Below, piece after piece: positions 47,194-56,090 of a stretch of DNA of 64,000 nt; the stretch's first letter is position 1; every line of letters begins with the position of its first letter. Location: positions 1-64,000 of the forward strand of contig NZ_MDDV01000024.1 in assembly GCF_001854885.1 (NCBI RefSeq). The letters run 5' to 3'. A program made the translations under genes and the position numbers. The notes under the pieces were generated by a model that saw only the letters and a list, made by a program, of their open reading frames with translations, was not told the DNA's origin and did no database searches. Source of the DNA: Ensifer sp. LCM 4579. GTDB lineage: Bacteria > Pseudomonadota > Alphaproteobacteria > Rhizobiales > Rhizobiaceae.

Positions 47194-47844
47194 ATGACCG
47201 CGACACCGACTCCCGGCAAACTTCTCGTTTCGCCCAAGGACCACACGCTCATCATGATCGACTTTCAGTCGCAGATGTCCTTTGCAACGAAGTCGATCGA
47301 TGCGGTTCTGTTGCGCAACAATGCGGCGCTCGTCGCGCACGCGGCAGCCGGCTTTGGCGTCTCGACTGTTCTGACGACGGTCGCGGAGAAGACCTTCTCC
47401 GGTCCCATGTTCTCCGAGATCACCGACGCCTTCCCGGAGCAGAAGCTGCTCGACCGCACCTCGATGAACACCTGGGAAGATGCGGCGGTGATCGAAGAGG
47501 TCAACCGCATCGGCAAGAAGCGTCTTGTGATGTGCGGACTTTGGACCTCCGTCTGCATCGTCGGACCGACACTTTCGGCGCTCGATCAGGGCTTCGAGGT
47601 CTATGTGATCGCCGATGCCTGTGGCGATGTTTCCGACGAGGCGCATGAGCGTGCGATGGATCGCATGGTGCAGGCCGGTGTCCGGCCGATGACGTCGCTG
47701 CAATACATGCTCGAATTGCAGCGCGACTGGGCGCGCACCGAGACCTACGACATGACCACCGGCATCGCCAAGAAATTCGGTGGCGCCTACGGCCTCGGCA
47801 TCATCTACGCCAAGAGCATGTTCGGCGCCTCCGAAGGTCACTGA
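47194..47844 (+). CDS. Isochorismatase-like cysteine hydrolase (YcaC-type)
   Basis: This 216-residue hydrolase has the isochorismatase fold, with the catalytic aspartate in HTLIMIDFQSQMSF, a likely lysine in KKRLVMCGLW, and the nucleophile cysteine in CGLWTSVCIVGPTLSAL. It resembles YcaC-type enzymes of unknown substrate. GAGGAC precedes the ATG. The upstream spacer has TTGACA at 47087 and a GCACG/CGTGC inverted repeat at 47051-47064. It starts a run of seven genes in the same direction. Confidence 0.88.
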   Translation: MTATPTPGKLLVSPKDHTLIMIDFQSQMSFATKSIDAVLLRNNAALVAHAAAGFGVSTVLTTVAEKTFSGPMFSEITDAFPEQKLLDRTSMNTWEDAAVIEEVNRIGKKRLVMCGLWTSVCIVGPTLSALDQGFEVYVIADACGDVSDEAHERAMDRMVQAGVRPMTSLQYMLELQRDWARTETYDMTTGIAKKFGGAYGLGIIYAKSMFGASEGH

Positions 47845-47924
47845 CGTTCACCGCGAGTAAATACCTCCGGCCGCGTTCGAAACGCGGTCGGGGCCGCAAG
47901 CGCCATCCGTCAGAGGAATTGACG

Positions 47925-48209
47925 ATGAAAATGTATCTCCTTTCGCTCGGTGCCGGGCTGCTCGTGGGCGTCATTTACAGCCTGCTTAATGTTCGCTCTC
48001 CCGCGCCGCCGGTGATCGCGCTGGTGGGGCTTTTAGGCATCCTCATCGGCGAGCAGGCGGTGCCGCTCGTCAAACGCGTGCTGTCGGGGGATCCGCTGAC
48101 AGTTTCCTGGTTCCACAGCCGCTGCGTCCCGCATGTTTTCGGGGAACTGCCGACCGGGGCAGATCGTAATGGGGTGCCCGACCGGACCTCGACGCGGGAG
48201 CTCGGGTGA
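47925..48209 (+). CDS. XapX domain (DUF1427) small membrane protein
   Basis: This 94-residue protein has two hydrophobic helices (LLSLGAGLLVGVIYSLLNV, PVIALVGLLGILIGEQAVP), the XapX domain pattern. XapX proteins are named after a xanthosine-pathway gene, but no activity is known for them. The ATG at 47925 has AGAGGA 7 bases upstream. The C-terminal 35 residues are polar and probably cytosolic. Its stop overlaps the start of the amidohydrolase gene. Confidence 0.8.
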   Translation: MKMYLLSLGAGLLVGVIYSLLNVRSPAPPVIALVGLLGILIGEQAVPLVKRVLSGDPLTVSWFHSRCVPHVFGELPTGADRNGVPDRTSTRELG

Positions 48210-50194
48210 TGCCGACCCGTCGCCGCTTTCTGGGGGCAGCGTCTGCCCTGGCATTGCCAGGCCTGTTTACGCCCGCACGGGCTGCCGATCCCATTTCCCT
48301 CTCAGGAGACAAGTCAATGAGCGCCGATCTGATCCTGCACCACGGTCTGGTGACCACGCTCGACCGGGCGAATCCGAACGCCACCGCCGTCGCCATCAAG
48401 GATGGCAAGTTCCTCGCCGTTGGCCATGACCGGGAGGTCATGGCGCTCGCCGGACCCGACACGAAGGTCATCGATCTCAAGGGCAAGCGGCTCCTGCCCG
48501 GTCTCAACGACAACCACACCCACGTCGTGCGCGGCGGCCTGAACTACAACATGGAACTGCGGTGGGACGGTGTGCGCTCGCTTGCCGACGCAATGGACAT
48601 GCTGAAACGGCAGGTCGCCATTACCCCGCCGCCCCAATGGGTGCGTGTGGTTGGCGGCTTCACCGAACATCAGTTCACCGAAAAGCGGCTGCCGACGATC
48701 GACGAGATCAATGCGGTCGCCCCCGACACGCCGGTGTTCCTGTTGCATCTCTACGACCGGGCGCTGCTCAATGGTGCAGCTCTTCGGGCGGTGGGTTATA
48801 GCAAGGATACGCCCAATCCGCCTGGCGGCGAGATCACCCGCGACGCCAATGGCAACCCGACCGGCCTGCTGCTTGCCAAGCCCAACGCCGGCATTCTCTA
48901 TTCGACGCTTGCAAAGGGGCCAAAGCTTCCCTTCGACTATCAAGTCAACTCGACCCGCCACTTCATGCGCGAGCTCAATCGCCTCGGGGTCACCAGCGTC
49001 ATCGATGCGGGCGGCGGCTTTCAGAACTACCCGGACGACTACGCCGTCATCCAGAAGCTTGCCGACGAAGGGCAGATGACGGTGAGGCTGGCCTACAACC
49101 TCTTCACCCAGAAGCCGAAGGAGGAGAAGGAGGATTTCCTCAAATGGACTTCTTCGGTCAAATACAAGCAGGGCGATGACTTCTTCCGCCACAACGGCGC
49201 CGGCGAGATGCTGGTCTTTTCCGCCGCAGACTTCGAGGATTTCCGCGAGCCGCGCCCGGACATGCCGCCCGAAATGGAAGGCCAACTCGAGGAGGTGGTT
49301 CGGATCCTTGCGGAAAACCGCTGGCCCTGGCGCCTGCACGCCACCTATGACGAGACGATCAGCCGCGCGCTCGACGTTTTCGAAAAAGTCAACCAGGATA
49401 TCCCGCTTTCCGGCATCAACTGGTTCTTCGACCATGCCGAGACGATCTCCGAACGGTCGATCGACCGGATTGCCGCGCTCGGCGGCGGCATCGCCGTCCA
49501 GCATCGCATGGCCTATCAAGGCGAGTACTTCGTCGAGCGTTACGGTCGCGGTGCCGCGGAAGCGACGCCACCGGTTGCGCGCATGCTTGAGAAGGGCGTG
49601 AAGGTTTCGGCCGGTACGGATGCGACGCGCGTCGCCTCCTATAACCCCTGGGTCTCGCTCTCCTGGCTGGTGACGGGCAGGACCGTCGGCGGCATGCAGC
49701 TCTATCCGCGCGCTAATTGCCTCGACCGGGAAACGGCGCTGCGCATGTGGACCGAAAAGGTGCAGTGGTTCTCGAACGAGGAAGGCAAGAAGGGGCGCAT
49801 CGAGAAGGGGCAACTCGCCGACCTGATCGTGCCGAGCAAGGACTATCTCGCCTGCGCCGAGGATGAAATTTCATTCCTGACGTCCGAGCTCACGATCGTC
49901 GGCGGCAAGGTTGTCTACGGGGCAAACGACTTTGCAACCTACGACGAAAACCCCCTGCCACCGGCCATGCCGGATTGGTCGCCGGTCAGGACCTATCGCG
50001 GCTATGCCGCCTGGGGTGAGCCGGAAGGAGCCGGAAAGAACTCTTTGCAACGGACCGCGATTTCTTCCTGCGGCTGCGCCAACAATTGCGGCGTGCATGG
50101 TCACGACCATGCCGGTGCCTGGTCATCCAGGCTCCCGATTGCCGATCTCAAGGGCTTTTTCGGCGCGCTCGGCTGCTCCTGCTGGGCTGTCTGA
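48209..50194 (+). CDS. Tat-exported amidohydrolase (YtcJ-type) with Cys/His-rich tail
   Basis: This 661-residue metal-dependent hydrolase starts with a Tat signal (PTRRRFLGAASALALPG) and a likely cleavage after ARA. The amidohydrolase domain has the metal site DNHTHVVRGG, GVTSVIDAGGGF, the WRLHATYDETISRALDVF stretch and AGTDATRVASYNPW, which match YtcJ-like enzymes. The last 45 residues are rich in Cys and His (CGCANNCGVHGHDH and CSC), a probable metal-binding tail. A second ATG at 48317, codon 37, has AGGAG 8 bases upstream and is the natural start of the cytosolic family. The substrate is unknown. Confidence 0.88.
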   Translation: MPTRRRFLGAASALALPGLFTPARAADPISLSGDKSMSADLILHHGLVTTLDRANPNATAVAIKDGKFLAVGHDREVMALAGPDTKVIDLKGKRLLPGLNDNHTHVVRGGLNYNMELRWDGVRSLADAMDMLKRQVAITPPPQWVRVVGGFTEHQFTEKRLPTIDEINAVAPDTPVFLLHLYDRALLNGAALRAVGYSKDTPNPPGGEITRDANGNPTGLLLAKPNAGILYSTLAKGPKLPFDYQVNSTRHFMRELNRLGVTSVIDAGGGFQNYPDDYAVIQKLADEGQMTVRLAYNLFTQKPKEEKEDFLKWTSSVKYKQGDDFFRHNGAGEMLVFSAADFEDFREPRPDMPPEMEGQLEEVVRILAENRWPWRLHATYDETISRALDVFEKVNQDIPLSGINWFFDHAETISERSIDRIAALGGGIAVQHRMAYQGEYFVERYGRGAAEATPPVARMLEKGVKVSAGTDATRVASYNPWVSLSWLVTGRTVGGMQLYPRANCLDRETALRMWTEKVQWFSNEEGKKGRIEKGQLADLIVPSKDYLACAEDEISFLTSELTIVGGKVVYGANDFATYDENPLPPAMPDWSPVRTYRGYAAWGEPEGAGKNSLQRTAISSCGCANNCGVHGHDHAGAWSSRLPIADLKGFFGALGCSCWAV

Positions 50195-50248
50195 CAACAG
50201 TGGAACGGGACTTCATTGTCAGCCAATGCGCCCGGTAAGGATCAACAA

Positions 50249-50485
50249 ATGAAAAAGATCGCTGGTGCAGCCGCGATGACGGCAGTCTCAATCTTGATCA
50301 GCTCACCGGCCGCTCTCGGCCATGACCTGGCCCAGGCAACGGCCAATCCCCGCCACTCTTGGGCAAAGGTCGTTGTGAATCATCCACGGCCGAAGCATGG
50401 CGCCTATTACGAAGGCGTATTCCCGACCGCCGAGGCCGGTTCACATGAGAGCAGTCTTGGTAAGGGCGACCCCGCCCCGCATTAA
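50249..50485 (+). CDS. Small exported protein of unknown function
   Basis: This 78-residue protein has a signal peptide (MKKIAGAAAMTAVSILISSP) and a mature part of about 50 residues rich in Pro, His and Gly. The ATG at 50249 has AAGGA about 6 bases upstream. It lies in the same run as the amidohydrolase and DoxX genes. I recognise no domain and do not assign a function. The His-rich end could bind metal. Confidence 0.6.
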   Translation: MKKIAGAAAMTAVSILISSPAALGHDLAQATANPRHSWAKVVVNHPRPKHGAYYEGVFPTAEAGSHESSLGKGDPAPH

Positions 50486-50516
50486 GTTGAAGACCGCCTG
50501 AGAAGGAGCCTGGATT

Positions 50517-50972
50517 ATGAGCCTGTCTTCCCATGAGAACCATCTTACCGCCCGCTTTCGGCCAGGCCTCGCCGGCAGGCGTATCCTGTTCATCGGCCTG
50601 CTGGCGCTCTGCTCGGCCTATATCCAGGGACCGCTCGTCAAGATCTTCGATTTTGGCGGCGCGCTCGCCGAAATGAACCATTTCGGCCTCCATCCGGCTC
50701 CGGTCTTTGCCGTTGGCGTGATCGTCTTCGAGCTTTCGATGTCCGCCCTCGTCCTTGCAGGTGTCTTTCGCTGGGCGGCCGCGTTGGCGCTTGCTCTCTT
50801 CACGCTCGTTGCGACCTTCATCGCACTTCGCTTCTGGGAATTGCCGCCGGGCATGGAGCGGTCGATGGCGATGAACGGCTTCTTCGAGCATCTCGGCCTC
50901 ACCGGCGCCTTCGTGCTTGTCGCCCTCTATGATCTTTGCGACCGTCCTACGGCACCGAGGAATGCGAGATGA
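50517..50972 (+). CDS. DoxX family membrane protein
   Basis: This 151-residue protein has four hydrophobic helices and resembles the DoxX/DUF417 group, which was named after a thiosulfate:quinone oxidoreductase subunit but mostly has no known activity. The first helix is ILFIGLLALCSAYIQGPLVK and the charge pattern is typical. GAAGGAG lies 8 bases upstream of the ATG. It overlaps the MFS gene by four bases, so the two are coupled. Confidence 0.75.
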   Translation: MSLSSHENHLTARFRPGLAGRRILFIGLLALCSAYIQGPLVKIFDFGGALAEMNHFGLHPAPVFAVGVIVFELSMSALVLAGVFRWAAALALALFTLVATFIALRFWELPPGMERSMAMNGFFEHLGLTGAFVLVALYDLCDRPTAPRNAR

Positions 50973-52576
50973 GCGCGGCGGCCGTCGAGGCGACGGGCAG
51001 TTTCGCTCCGCTGCGGCAGAAGGTGTTCGCAGTGCTGTGGGTGGCGACGATCATCGGCAATACCGGCAGCTTCATCCGTGACGTGGCCAGTTCGTGGCTG
51101 GTGACCGATCTTTCGGCGACGCCGGCCGCCGTTTCCCTGGTGCAAGCCGCGGCAACGCTGCCCATCTTCCTGCTCGCCATTCCGGCCGGCGTGCTCTCCG
51201 ATATTCTCGACCGGCGCAAGTTCCTGATCGCAGTTCAATTGCTTCTTGCCGCCGCGAGCCTCTGCCTTCTCTTTCTCTCCGCCACGGGCCTGCAATCCAT
51301 CACGTCGCTCGTCGCCCTCACCTTCGTTGGCGGCATCGGAGCCGCTCTGGTCGCACCGACATGGCAGGCGATCGTCCCCGAGCTCGTACCCAGGCAGGAC
51401 GTCAAGGGTGCGGTGGCCCTGAATTCGCTCGGCATCAACATTTCGCGCGCCATCGGCCCCGCGCTCGGGGGCATGCTGCTCGCCTGGTTCGGTGCCGCCA
51501 TCACCTATGGCGTGGACGTCATCACCTATGTCTTCGTGGTTGCGGCACTCTTGTGGTGGCCGCGCGAAACGCCGGAGGACGATGTTCTCGCCGAACGGTT
51601 TTTCGGTGCCTTCAGGGCAGGATTGCGCTATGCCCGCGCGAGCAGAGAACTGCATGTCGTCCTGCTGCGGGCAGCCATGTTCTTTGCGTTCTCAAGCGCA
51701 ATTTGGGCTCTTCTGCCGCTTATTGCCCGCACGCTTCTTGGCGGCGGGGCCAGCTTCTACGGCATCCTGCTCGGCGCCGTGGGCGCCGGCGCCATCGGCG
51801 GCGCGCTGGTGATGCCGCGGTTGCGCGCCCGCCTCGATGCCGACGGTCTCCTGTTGATTTCGGCGGTTCTGACCGCCGCGGTTATGGCCCTACTCTCATT
51901 TGCCCCGCCGCAATGGGCAGCCTTCGGGGCGCTGCTCGTCTGCGGCGCCGCTTGGATCACGGCGCTGACGACGCTCAACAGCACGGCGCAGGCGATTCTC
52001 CCGAACTGGGTTAGGGGCCGCTCGCTCGCCGTTTACCTGACGGTCTTCAATGGCGCGATGACCGGCGGAAGTCTCATCTGGGGAGCTGTTGCAGAAGCGA
52101 TCGGTGTGCCCCTGACGCTCCTGGTCTCGGCCGGCGGCCTCCTTCTCGTCGGCCTGGCTTTCCACGCCGTGAAACTCCCGAAAGGCGATGCCGACCTCGT
52201 CGCTTCCAATCACTGGCCCGAACCCCTGACGCAGGAGCCGGTCGAACACGACCGGGGGCCGGTGATGGTGCTGATCGAGTATACGATCGACAGGAAGGAC
52301 CGCCCCGATTTCCTGAAGATGCTTAAGCGACTCTCACATGAACGGCGTCGCGACGGTGCCTATGGCTGGGGCGTCACCGAGGATGCCGCCGAGCCCGCCC
52401 GGATTGTCGAATGGTTCATGGTAGAATCCTGGGCCGAGCATCTGCGTCAGCACAGGCGCGTCTCGAAGGCCGACGCGGATATTCAGCAGGAGGTCCTGCG
52501 CTACCACAGAGGTCAGGAAGCGCCGGTGGTGCGCCACCTTCTGGCGATCGGCCCGCCTCAAGGCAAAAGTCGTTGA
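50969..52576 (+). CDS. MFS_3 transporter with C-terminal ABM-like domain
   Basis: This 535-residue transporter has about eleven or twelve membrane helices (residues 15-420) of the MFS_3 (PF05977) type. A cytosolic domain of about 100 residues follows that resembles antibiotic biosynthesis monooxygenase folds (IEYTIDRKDRPDFLKMLK). The whole length fits the family. Its ATGA overlap with DoxX and its position in the cluster suggest export of the substrate or product of the neighbouring enzymes. A 48-base fragment near its 3' end is duplicated 3.7 kb downstream. Confidence 0.9.
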   Translation: MSAAAVEATGSFAPLRQKVFAVLWVATIIGNTGSFIRDVASSWLVTDLSATPAAVSLVQAAATLPIFLLAIPAGVLSDILDRRKFLIAVQLLLAAASLCLLFLSATGLQSITSLVALTFVGGIGAALVAPTWQAIVPELVPRQDVKGAVALNSLGINISRAIGPALGGMLLAWFGAAITYGVDVITYVFVVAALLWWPRETPEDDVLAERFFGAFRAGLRYARASRELHVVLLRAAMFFAFSSAIWALLPLIARTLLGGGASFYGILLGAVGAGAIGGALVMPRLRARLDADGLLLISAVLTAAVMALLSFAPPQWAAFGALLVCGAAWITALTTLNSTAQAILPNWVRGRSLAVYLTVFNGAMTGGSLIWGAVAEAIGVPLTLLVSAGGLLLVGLAFHAVKLPKGDADLVASNHWPEPLTQEPVEHDRGPVMVLIEYTIDRKDRPDFLKMLKRLSHERRRDGAYGWGVTEDAAEPARIVEWFMVESWAEHLRQHRRVSKADADIQQEVLRYHRGQEAPVVRHLLAIGPPQGKSR

Positions 52577-52656
52577 AGGGTACCCCTTCCATCGGCGCGT
52601 CCCTCGCGACCGGGATGCGCAGATCAGGCGACAATCACCAGCATTCGGGAGTCCAG

Positions 52657-53622
52657 ATGATCGAATTTTCCCTGCCTCTATCGCGCAGACAAGCCCTGCT
52701 TGCGGGCGCATCGGTTTCGTTCGCGATGGCTGTCCCGGCCGCCTTCGCGGCGGAAAACTCCTCCTCGAACCAAAGCAAAGGAACCCTCTCCATGACCCAG
52801 AACTTCATCAGGACCGAGGACGGCGTCGAGATCTTCTACAAGGATTGGGGCTCGGGCCAGCCGATCGTGTTCCACCACGGCTGGCCGCTTTCCTCGGACG
52901 ATTGGGACGCGCAGATGCTGTACTTCCTGAGCAAGGGTTATCGCGTGATTGCTCACGACCGCCGTGGCCACGGTCGCTCGACCCAGGTCAGCGACGGTCA
53001 CGACATCGCGCACTATGCGGCGGATGTCGCCGCGCTCGCGACGGAACTCGATCTGCGCGATGCCATCCACATCGGTCACTCCACCGGAGGCGGCGAGGCT
53101 CTGGCCTATGTCGCCCGCCACGGTGCTGGCCGTGTCGCCAAGCTCGTCATGGTCGGCGCGGTGCCGCCAATCATGCTCAAGACGGAGGCTTACCCCGGCG
53201 GGCTTCCGATCGAGGTGTTCGACGGACTTCGCGCCCAGCTCGCGGCAAACCGCGCCCAGTTCTTCCTCGATCTGCCGAGCGGGCCGTTCTATGGTTTCAA
53301 CCGCCCCAATGCGCAGGTCTCGACCGGCGTGATCCAGAACTGGTGGCGGCAAGGCATGATGGGCAGCGCCAAAGCCCACCATGACGGCATCAAGGCATTC
53401 TCGGAAACCGATTTTACCGAGGACCTCAAGAAGGTCGACGTGCCGACGCTGGTCATGCACGGAGACGACGACCAGATCGTGCCGATCGACAGTTCCGCGC
53501 GGCTCGCCGTGAAGCTCCTGAAAAACGGGACGCTGAAAGTCTACGAGGGCTACTCGCATGGCATGCTGACGACGCATGCCGATGTGATCAATCCGGATCT
53601 GCTCGAGTTCATCGGCGCCTGA
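52657..53622 (+). CDS. Tat-exported alpha/beta hydrolase (non-haem haloperoxidase-like)
   Basis: This 321-residue protein has a Tat signal (LSRRQALLAGASVSFAMAVP) followed by a complete haloperoxidase-type hydrolase. The hydrolase has FHHGWPLSSDDW, nucleophile elbow GHSTGGGEA, acid HGDDDQIVP and histidine YSHGMLTT. GGGAG precedes the ATG at 52657. A second ATG at 52792 has AAAGGA 9 bases upstream and gives the normal cytosolic protein. These enzymes usually act as esterases or perhydrolases. The gene ends the cluster and converges on a LysR gene. Confidence 0.88.
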   Translation: MIEFSLPLSRRQALLAGASVSFAMAVPAAFAAENSSSNQSKGTLSMTQNFIRTEDGVEIFYKDWGSGQPIVFHHGWPLSSDDWDAQMLYFLSKGYRVIAHDRRGHGRSTQVSDGHDIAHYAADVAALATELDLRDAIHIGHSTGGGEALAYVARHGAGRVAKLVMVGAVPPIMLKTEAYPGGLPIEVFDGLRAQLAANRAQFFLDLPSGPFYGFNRPNAQVSTGVIQNWWRQGMMGSAKAHHDGIKAFSETDFTEDLKKVDVPTLVMHGDDDQIVPIDSSARLAVKLLKNGTLKVYEGYSHGMLTTHADVINPDLLEFIGA

Positions 53623-53632
53623 GAAAGTCAGC

Positions 53633-53661
53633 GGCCGGCGGCGATCGGAGCGTCGCCGGCC
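53633..53661. terminator. Terminator candidate between hydrolase and LysR
   Basis: GGCCGGCG (53633-53640) and CGCCGGCC (53654-53661) form a perfect 8-bp stem 10 bases after the hydrolase stop. No U-tract follows, so it may work only partly or with Rho. Confidence 0.5.
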
Positions 53662-53731
53662 CCCGACGATCCGGCGCTGGACCGTTGCCGATCCAGAAGA
53701 ATCCCGGAGAGATCGTCGAAGCCTGTGAGCC

Positions 53732-54631
53732 TCATTCCGCCGTGTTGCGGATTCCAGCATCCTCCATGGCCGCGCGAAGTGCCGCGATGAAGACGCGCAC
53801 CTTCGGTAGGACCAGTTGCGTCGTCGGATAGACTGCCCAGATATTGATCGGCTCGGGTCTTGCATCGTCGAGATCGATGCGCACCAGCCGACCGGCGGCG
53901 ATGTCTTCCTCGGTATACCAGTTGGAGAGCAAAGCCACGCCGCCGCCGGCCAGGCTTGCGGCATGGCAACCGGCAATGCTGCTGCAGGCGAGGCGGACGT
54001 TCAGCCGTGCATGCCGGTCGCCATCCGGCGCGCGAAACGTCCAGTGGGTTGCGGCGCCGAGTGCCAGGCAATCGTGCTCGGAAAGCTCGGCGACCAGGCG
54101 TGGCTTGCCGCGTCGTGCCACGTAGTCCGGACTTGCGACCAGCATGCGCGGATTGGCGGCGAGTTTCTGGGCAATCAGGCTGCTGTCGCGCAGCCGCGCG
54201 ATGCGGATGGCGAGATCCGTTCCGGTGGCAACAAGGTCAGGCAGGCTGTCGGTCAGGTCGACGGAAATGCGCAGCTCGGGATTTTCCTGCAGCAGCGACG
54301 GCACGAAGGGCATGACAAATTTCAGGCCGAAGGAGATCGGCACGGACACGCGCAGCAATCCGGCCGCCCCGAGGCCTTCCGAGCGCAGACGCGTCCTGGC
54401 CGCCGCCTCGTTTTCGATCAGCGCTTGAGCGAAGGGCAGAAACGTCTCGCCTTCCGGTGTGAGCGAAAGTGCGCGCGTCGTGCGGTGCAGAAGCCGCACG
54501 CCGAGCGTCGCCTCCAGCGCGGCAAGCCGCCGGGACGCCACCATGGGCGTCAGGCCGAGGCGCCGCGCCGCTGCAGCCAGGCTTCTGCCGGCGACGGCGG
54601 CGGTGAAGACGAGAACGTCATCTGTATTCAT
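53732..54631 (-). CDS. LysR family transcriptional regulator
   Basis: This 299-residue LysR protein has the DNA-binding helix VLVFTAAVAGRSLAAAARRL and [20 protein letters not shown], followed by a ligand-binding domain. It is divergent from an MFS transporter, and a T-N11-A box lies in the shared spacer, so it probably regulates that transporter. It converges on the Tat hydrolase of the preceding cluster and may belong to it functionally, but nothing shows that. Confidence 0.91.
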   Translation of the reverse strand: MNTDDVLVFTAAVAGRSLAAAARRLGLTPMVASRRLAALEATLGVRLLHRTTRALSLTPEGETFLPFAQALIENEAAARTRLRSEGLGAAGLLRVSVPISFGLKFVMPFVPSLLQENPELRISVDLTDSLPDLVATGTDLAIRIARLRDSSLIAQKLAANPRMLVASPDYVARRGKPRLVAELSEHDCLALGAATHWTFRAPDGDRHARLNVRLACSSIAGCHAASLAGGGVALLSNWYTEEDIAAGRLVRIDLDDARPEPINIWAVYPTTQLVLPKVRVFIAALRAAMEDAGIRNTAE

Positions 54632-54660
54632 TCTATCGAAATCCGTTACACAGGCCGATC

Positions 54661-54677
54661 ATTTATCATCACTAAAT
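54661..54677. promoter_or_regulatory. LysR-type T-N11-A box
   Basis: ATTTA-N7-TAAAT in the 103-base spacer between the divergent lysR and MFS genes has the same N7 spacing as the palindrome at 42498-42518. It is a candidate operator for the adjacent LysR protein. Confidence 0.45.
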
Positions 54678-54734
54678 CGAATGGCGAGGAAATGCTATCT
54701 CGTCTGCATTCATTCCAACCGGAAAGGCGACATC

Positions 54735-55961
54735 ATGAGCATATCGGGCATGAACACGTCGAGAGCCGACGGCAAGACGGCGAGCCAAGGGCTCAGCAAG
54801 GCCGCGCTCTTTGCAATGGCGACGGCGAGCGGCATTGCCGTCGCCAATATCTATTATAACCAGCCGATGCTCGGCATTATCGAGAATGAATTCGGCCATC
54901 AGCCGATCACCGGCTACATCCCGACGGCGACGCAGCTCGGCTATGCGCTCGGGCTGCTGTTCCTGCTGCCGCTTGGCGATATCGTGCATCGCCGCAAGCT
55001 CATCATCGGCCAGTTCATCGTCCTTGCGGGGGCGCTGGCGATCGCGGCGATCGCGCCGACCGCCTGGGCGCTGGTCGCCGCCTCGCTGATCGTCGGTGCA
55101 AGCGCGACGGTCGCCCAGCAGATCGTGCCCTTTGCCGCGACGCTCGCCGCCCCCGAAAAGCGCGGCTCGACTATCGGCACGGTCATGGCCGGCGTGCTGT
55201 CGGGGATCCTTTTCAGCCGCACGCTGTCGGGCTTTGTCGGCGCCCATGCGGGCTGGCGCGAAATGTTCTGGATCGGGGCGCCGCTGGCTCTCGTGGCTGC
55301 CGTGCTGATGGTGTTGACTCTGCCGGATCATCGACCGGCATCGCGCATACACTATCGCACAGCGCTTGTTTCGCTCGGCCATCTGTGGAAGCGGGAGCGG
55401 GCACTGCGCACGGCAGCGCTGATGCAGGCCGCGCTGTTCGGCTCGTTCACAGCCTTCTGGTCGATCCTTGCGCTCTATCTGGAAACGCCGCAATTCAACC
55501 TCGGCTCTGATGTTGCCGGCCTGTTCGGCATTGTCGGTGCGGTCGGCATCTTTGCGGCTCCGCTTGCCGGCAGGATCGCCGACCGTCGCGGCGCGCATTT
55601 CGTCATCTGGCTCGGCTCCGTGCTGACCATCGTCGCCTGGGCGATCTTCGGAGCATGGGCTTCGCTGGCCGCACTGGTCATCGGCGTGATCGTTCTCGAT
55701 TTCGGTATCCAGAGCGCGCTCGTTTCCAACCAGCACATCGTCTATGCGCTCGATCCGGAAGCAAAGAGCCGACTGAACACGATCTTCATGACGGCGATGT
55801 TCCTGGGCGGTGCGGCCGGTGCCGCGCTTGCCACCCTAACCTGGGGCTCGGCCGGCTGGCTCGGCGTCAGCATGCTCGGCGGGCTGCTCGCCGTCGCTGC
55901 CTTGATCGTCCGATTACACGATCATCGCGCAAGCCGGCCGGTGGCGGCAGTCGGGCGCTAA
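54735..55961 (+). CDS. MFS transporter
   Basis: This 408-residue major facilitator has twelve membrane helices and a conserved loop DIVHRRKLIIGQ between helices 2 and 3. It resembles drug or metabolite exporters. The ATG at 54735 has AAAGG 8 bases upstream. It is divergent from the LysR gene that probably controls it. It is a different family from the MFS_3 transporter 2.2 kb upstream. The substrate is unknown. Confidence 0.9.
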   Translation: MSISGMNTSRADGKTASQGLSKAALFAMATASGIAVANIYYNQPMLGIIENEFGHQPITGYIPTATQLGYALGLLFLLPLGDIVHRRKLIIGQFIVLAGALAIAAIAPTAWALVAASLIVGASATVAQQIVPFAATLAAPEKRGSTIGTVMAGVLSGILFSRTLSGFVGAHAGWREMFWIGAPLALVAAVLMVLTLPDHRPASRIHYRTALVSLGHLWKRERALRTAALMQAALFGSFTAFWSILALYLETPQFNLGSDVAGLFGIVGAVGIFAAPLAGRIADRRGAHFVIWLGSVLTIVAWAIFGAWASLAALVIGVIVLDFGIQSALVSNQHIVYALDPEAKSRLNTIFMTAMFLGGAAGAALATLTWGSAGWLGVSMLGGLLAVAALIVRLHDHRASRPVAAVGR

Positions 55962-56041
55962 GAAGAACCTCGATCGGAATACCAGGACGCGGCTCTTCCG
56001 GCCGCGCCTTTGTGCTGCCGGCGGCTCACGGAGCGTCGGCC

Positions 56042-56090
56042 ACAATCGACAGGAAGGACCGCCCCGATTTCGTGAAGATACTTAGGTAGG
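56042..56090 (+). pseudogene. Duplicated 48-bp fragment of the MFS_3 gene
   Basis: These bases repeat positions near 52282-52330 of the MFS_3 transporter's C-terminal domain. A 27-base stretch is identical and about 44 of 48 bases match overall, including the codons for TIDRKDRPDF. There is no coding frame around the fragment. It looks like the remnant of a lost paralogue or of a local rearrangement. Confidence 0.7.

Noticed and set aside
54459-54734. An N-terminal extension of the MFS transporter into the lysR gene
   Set aside because: The extension is Ser/Arg-rich and antisense to lysR, while ATG 54735 has a ribosome site and begins the first membrane domain.
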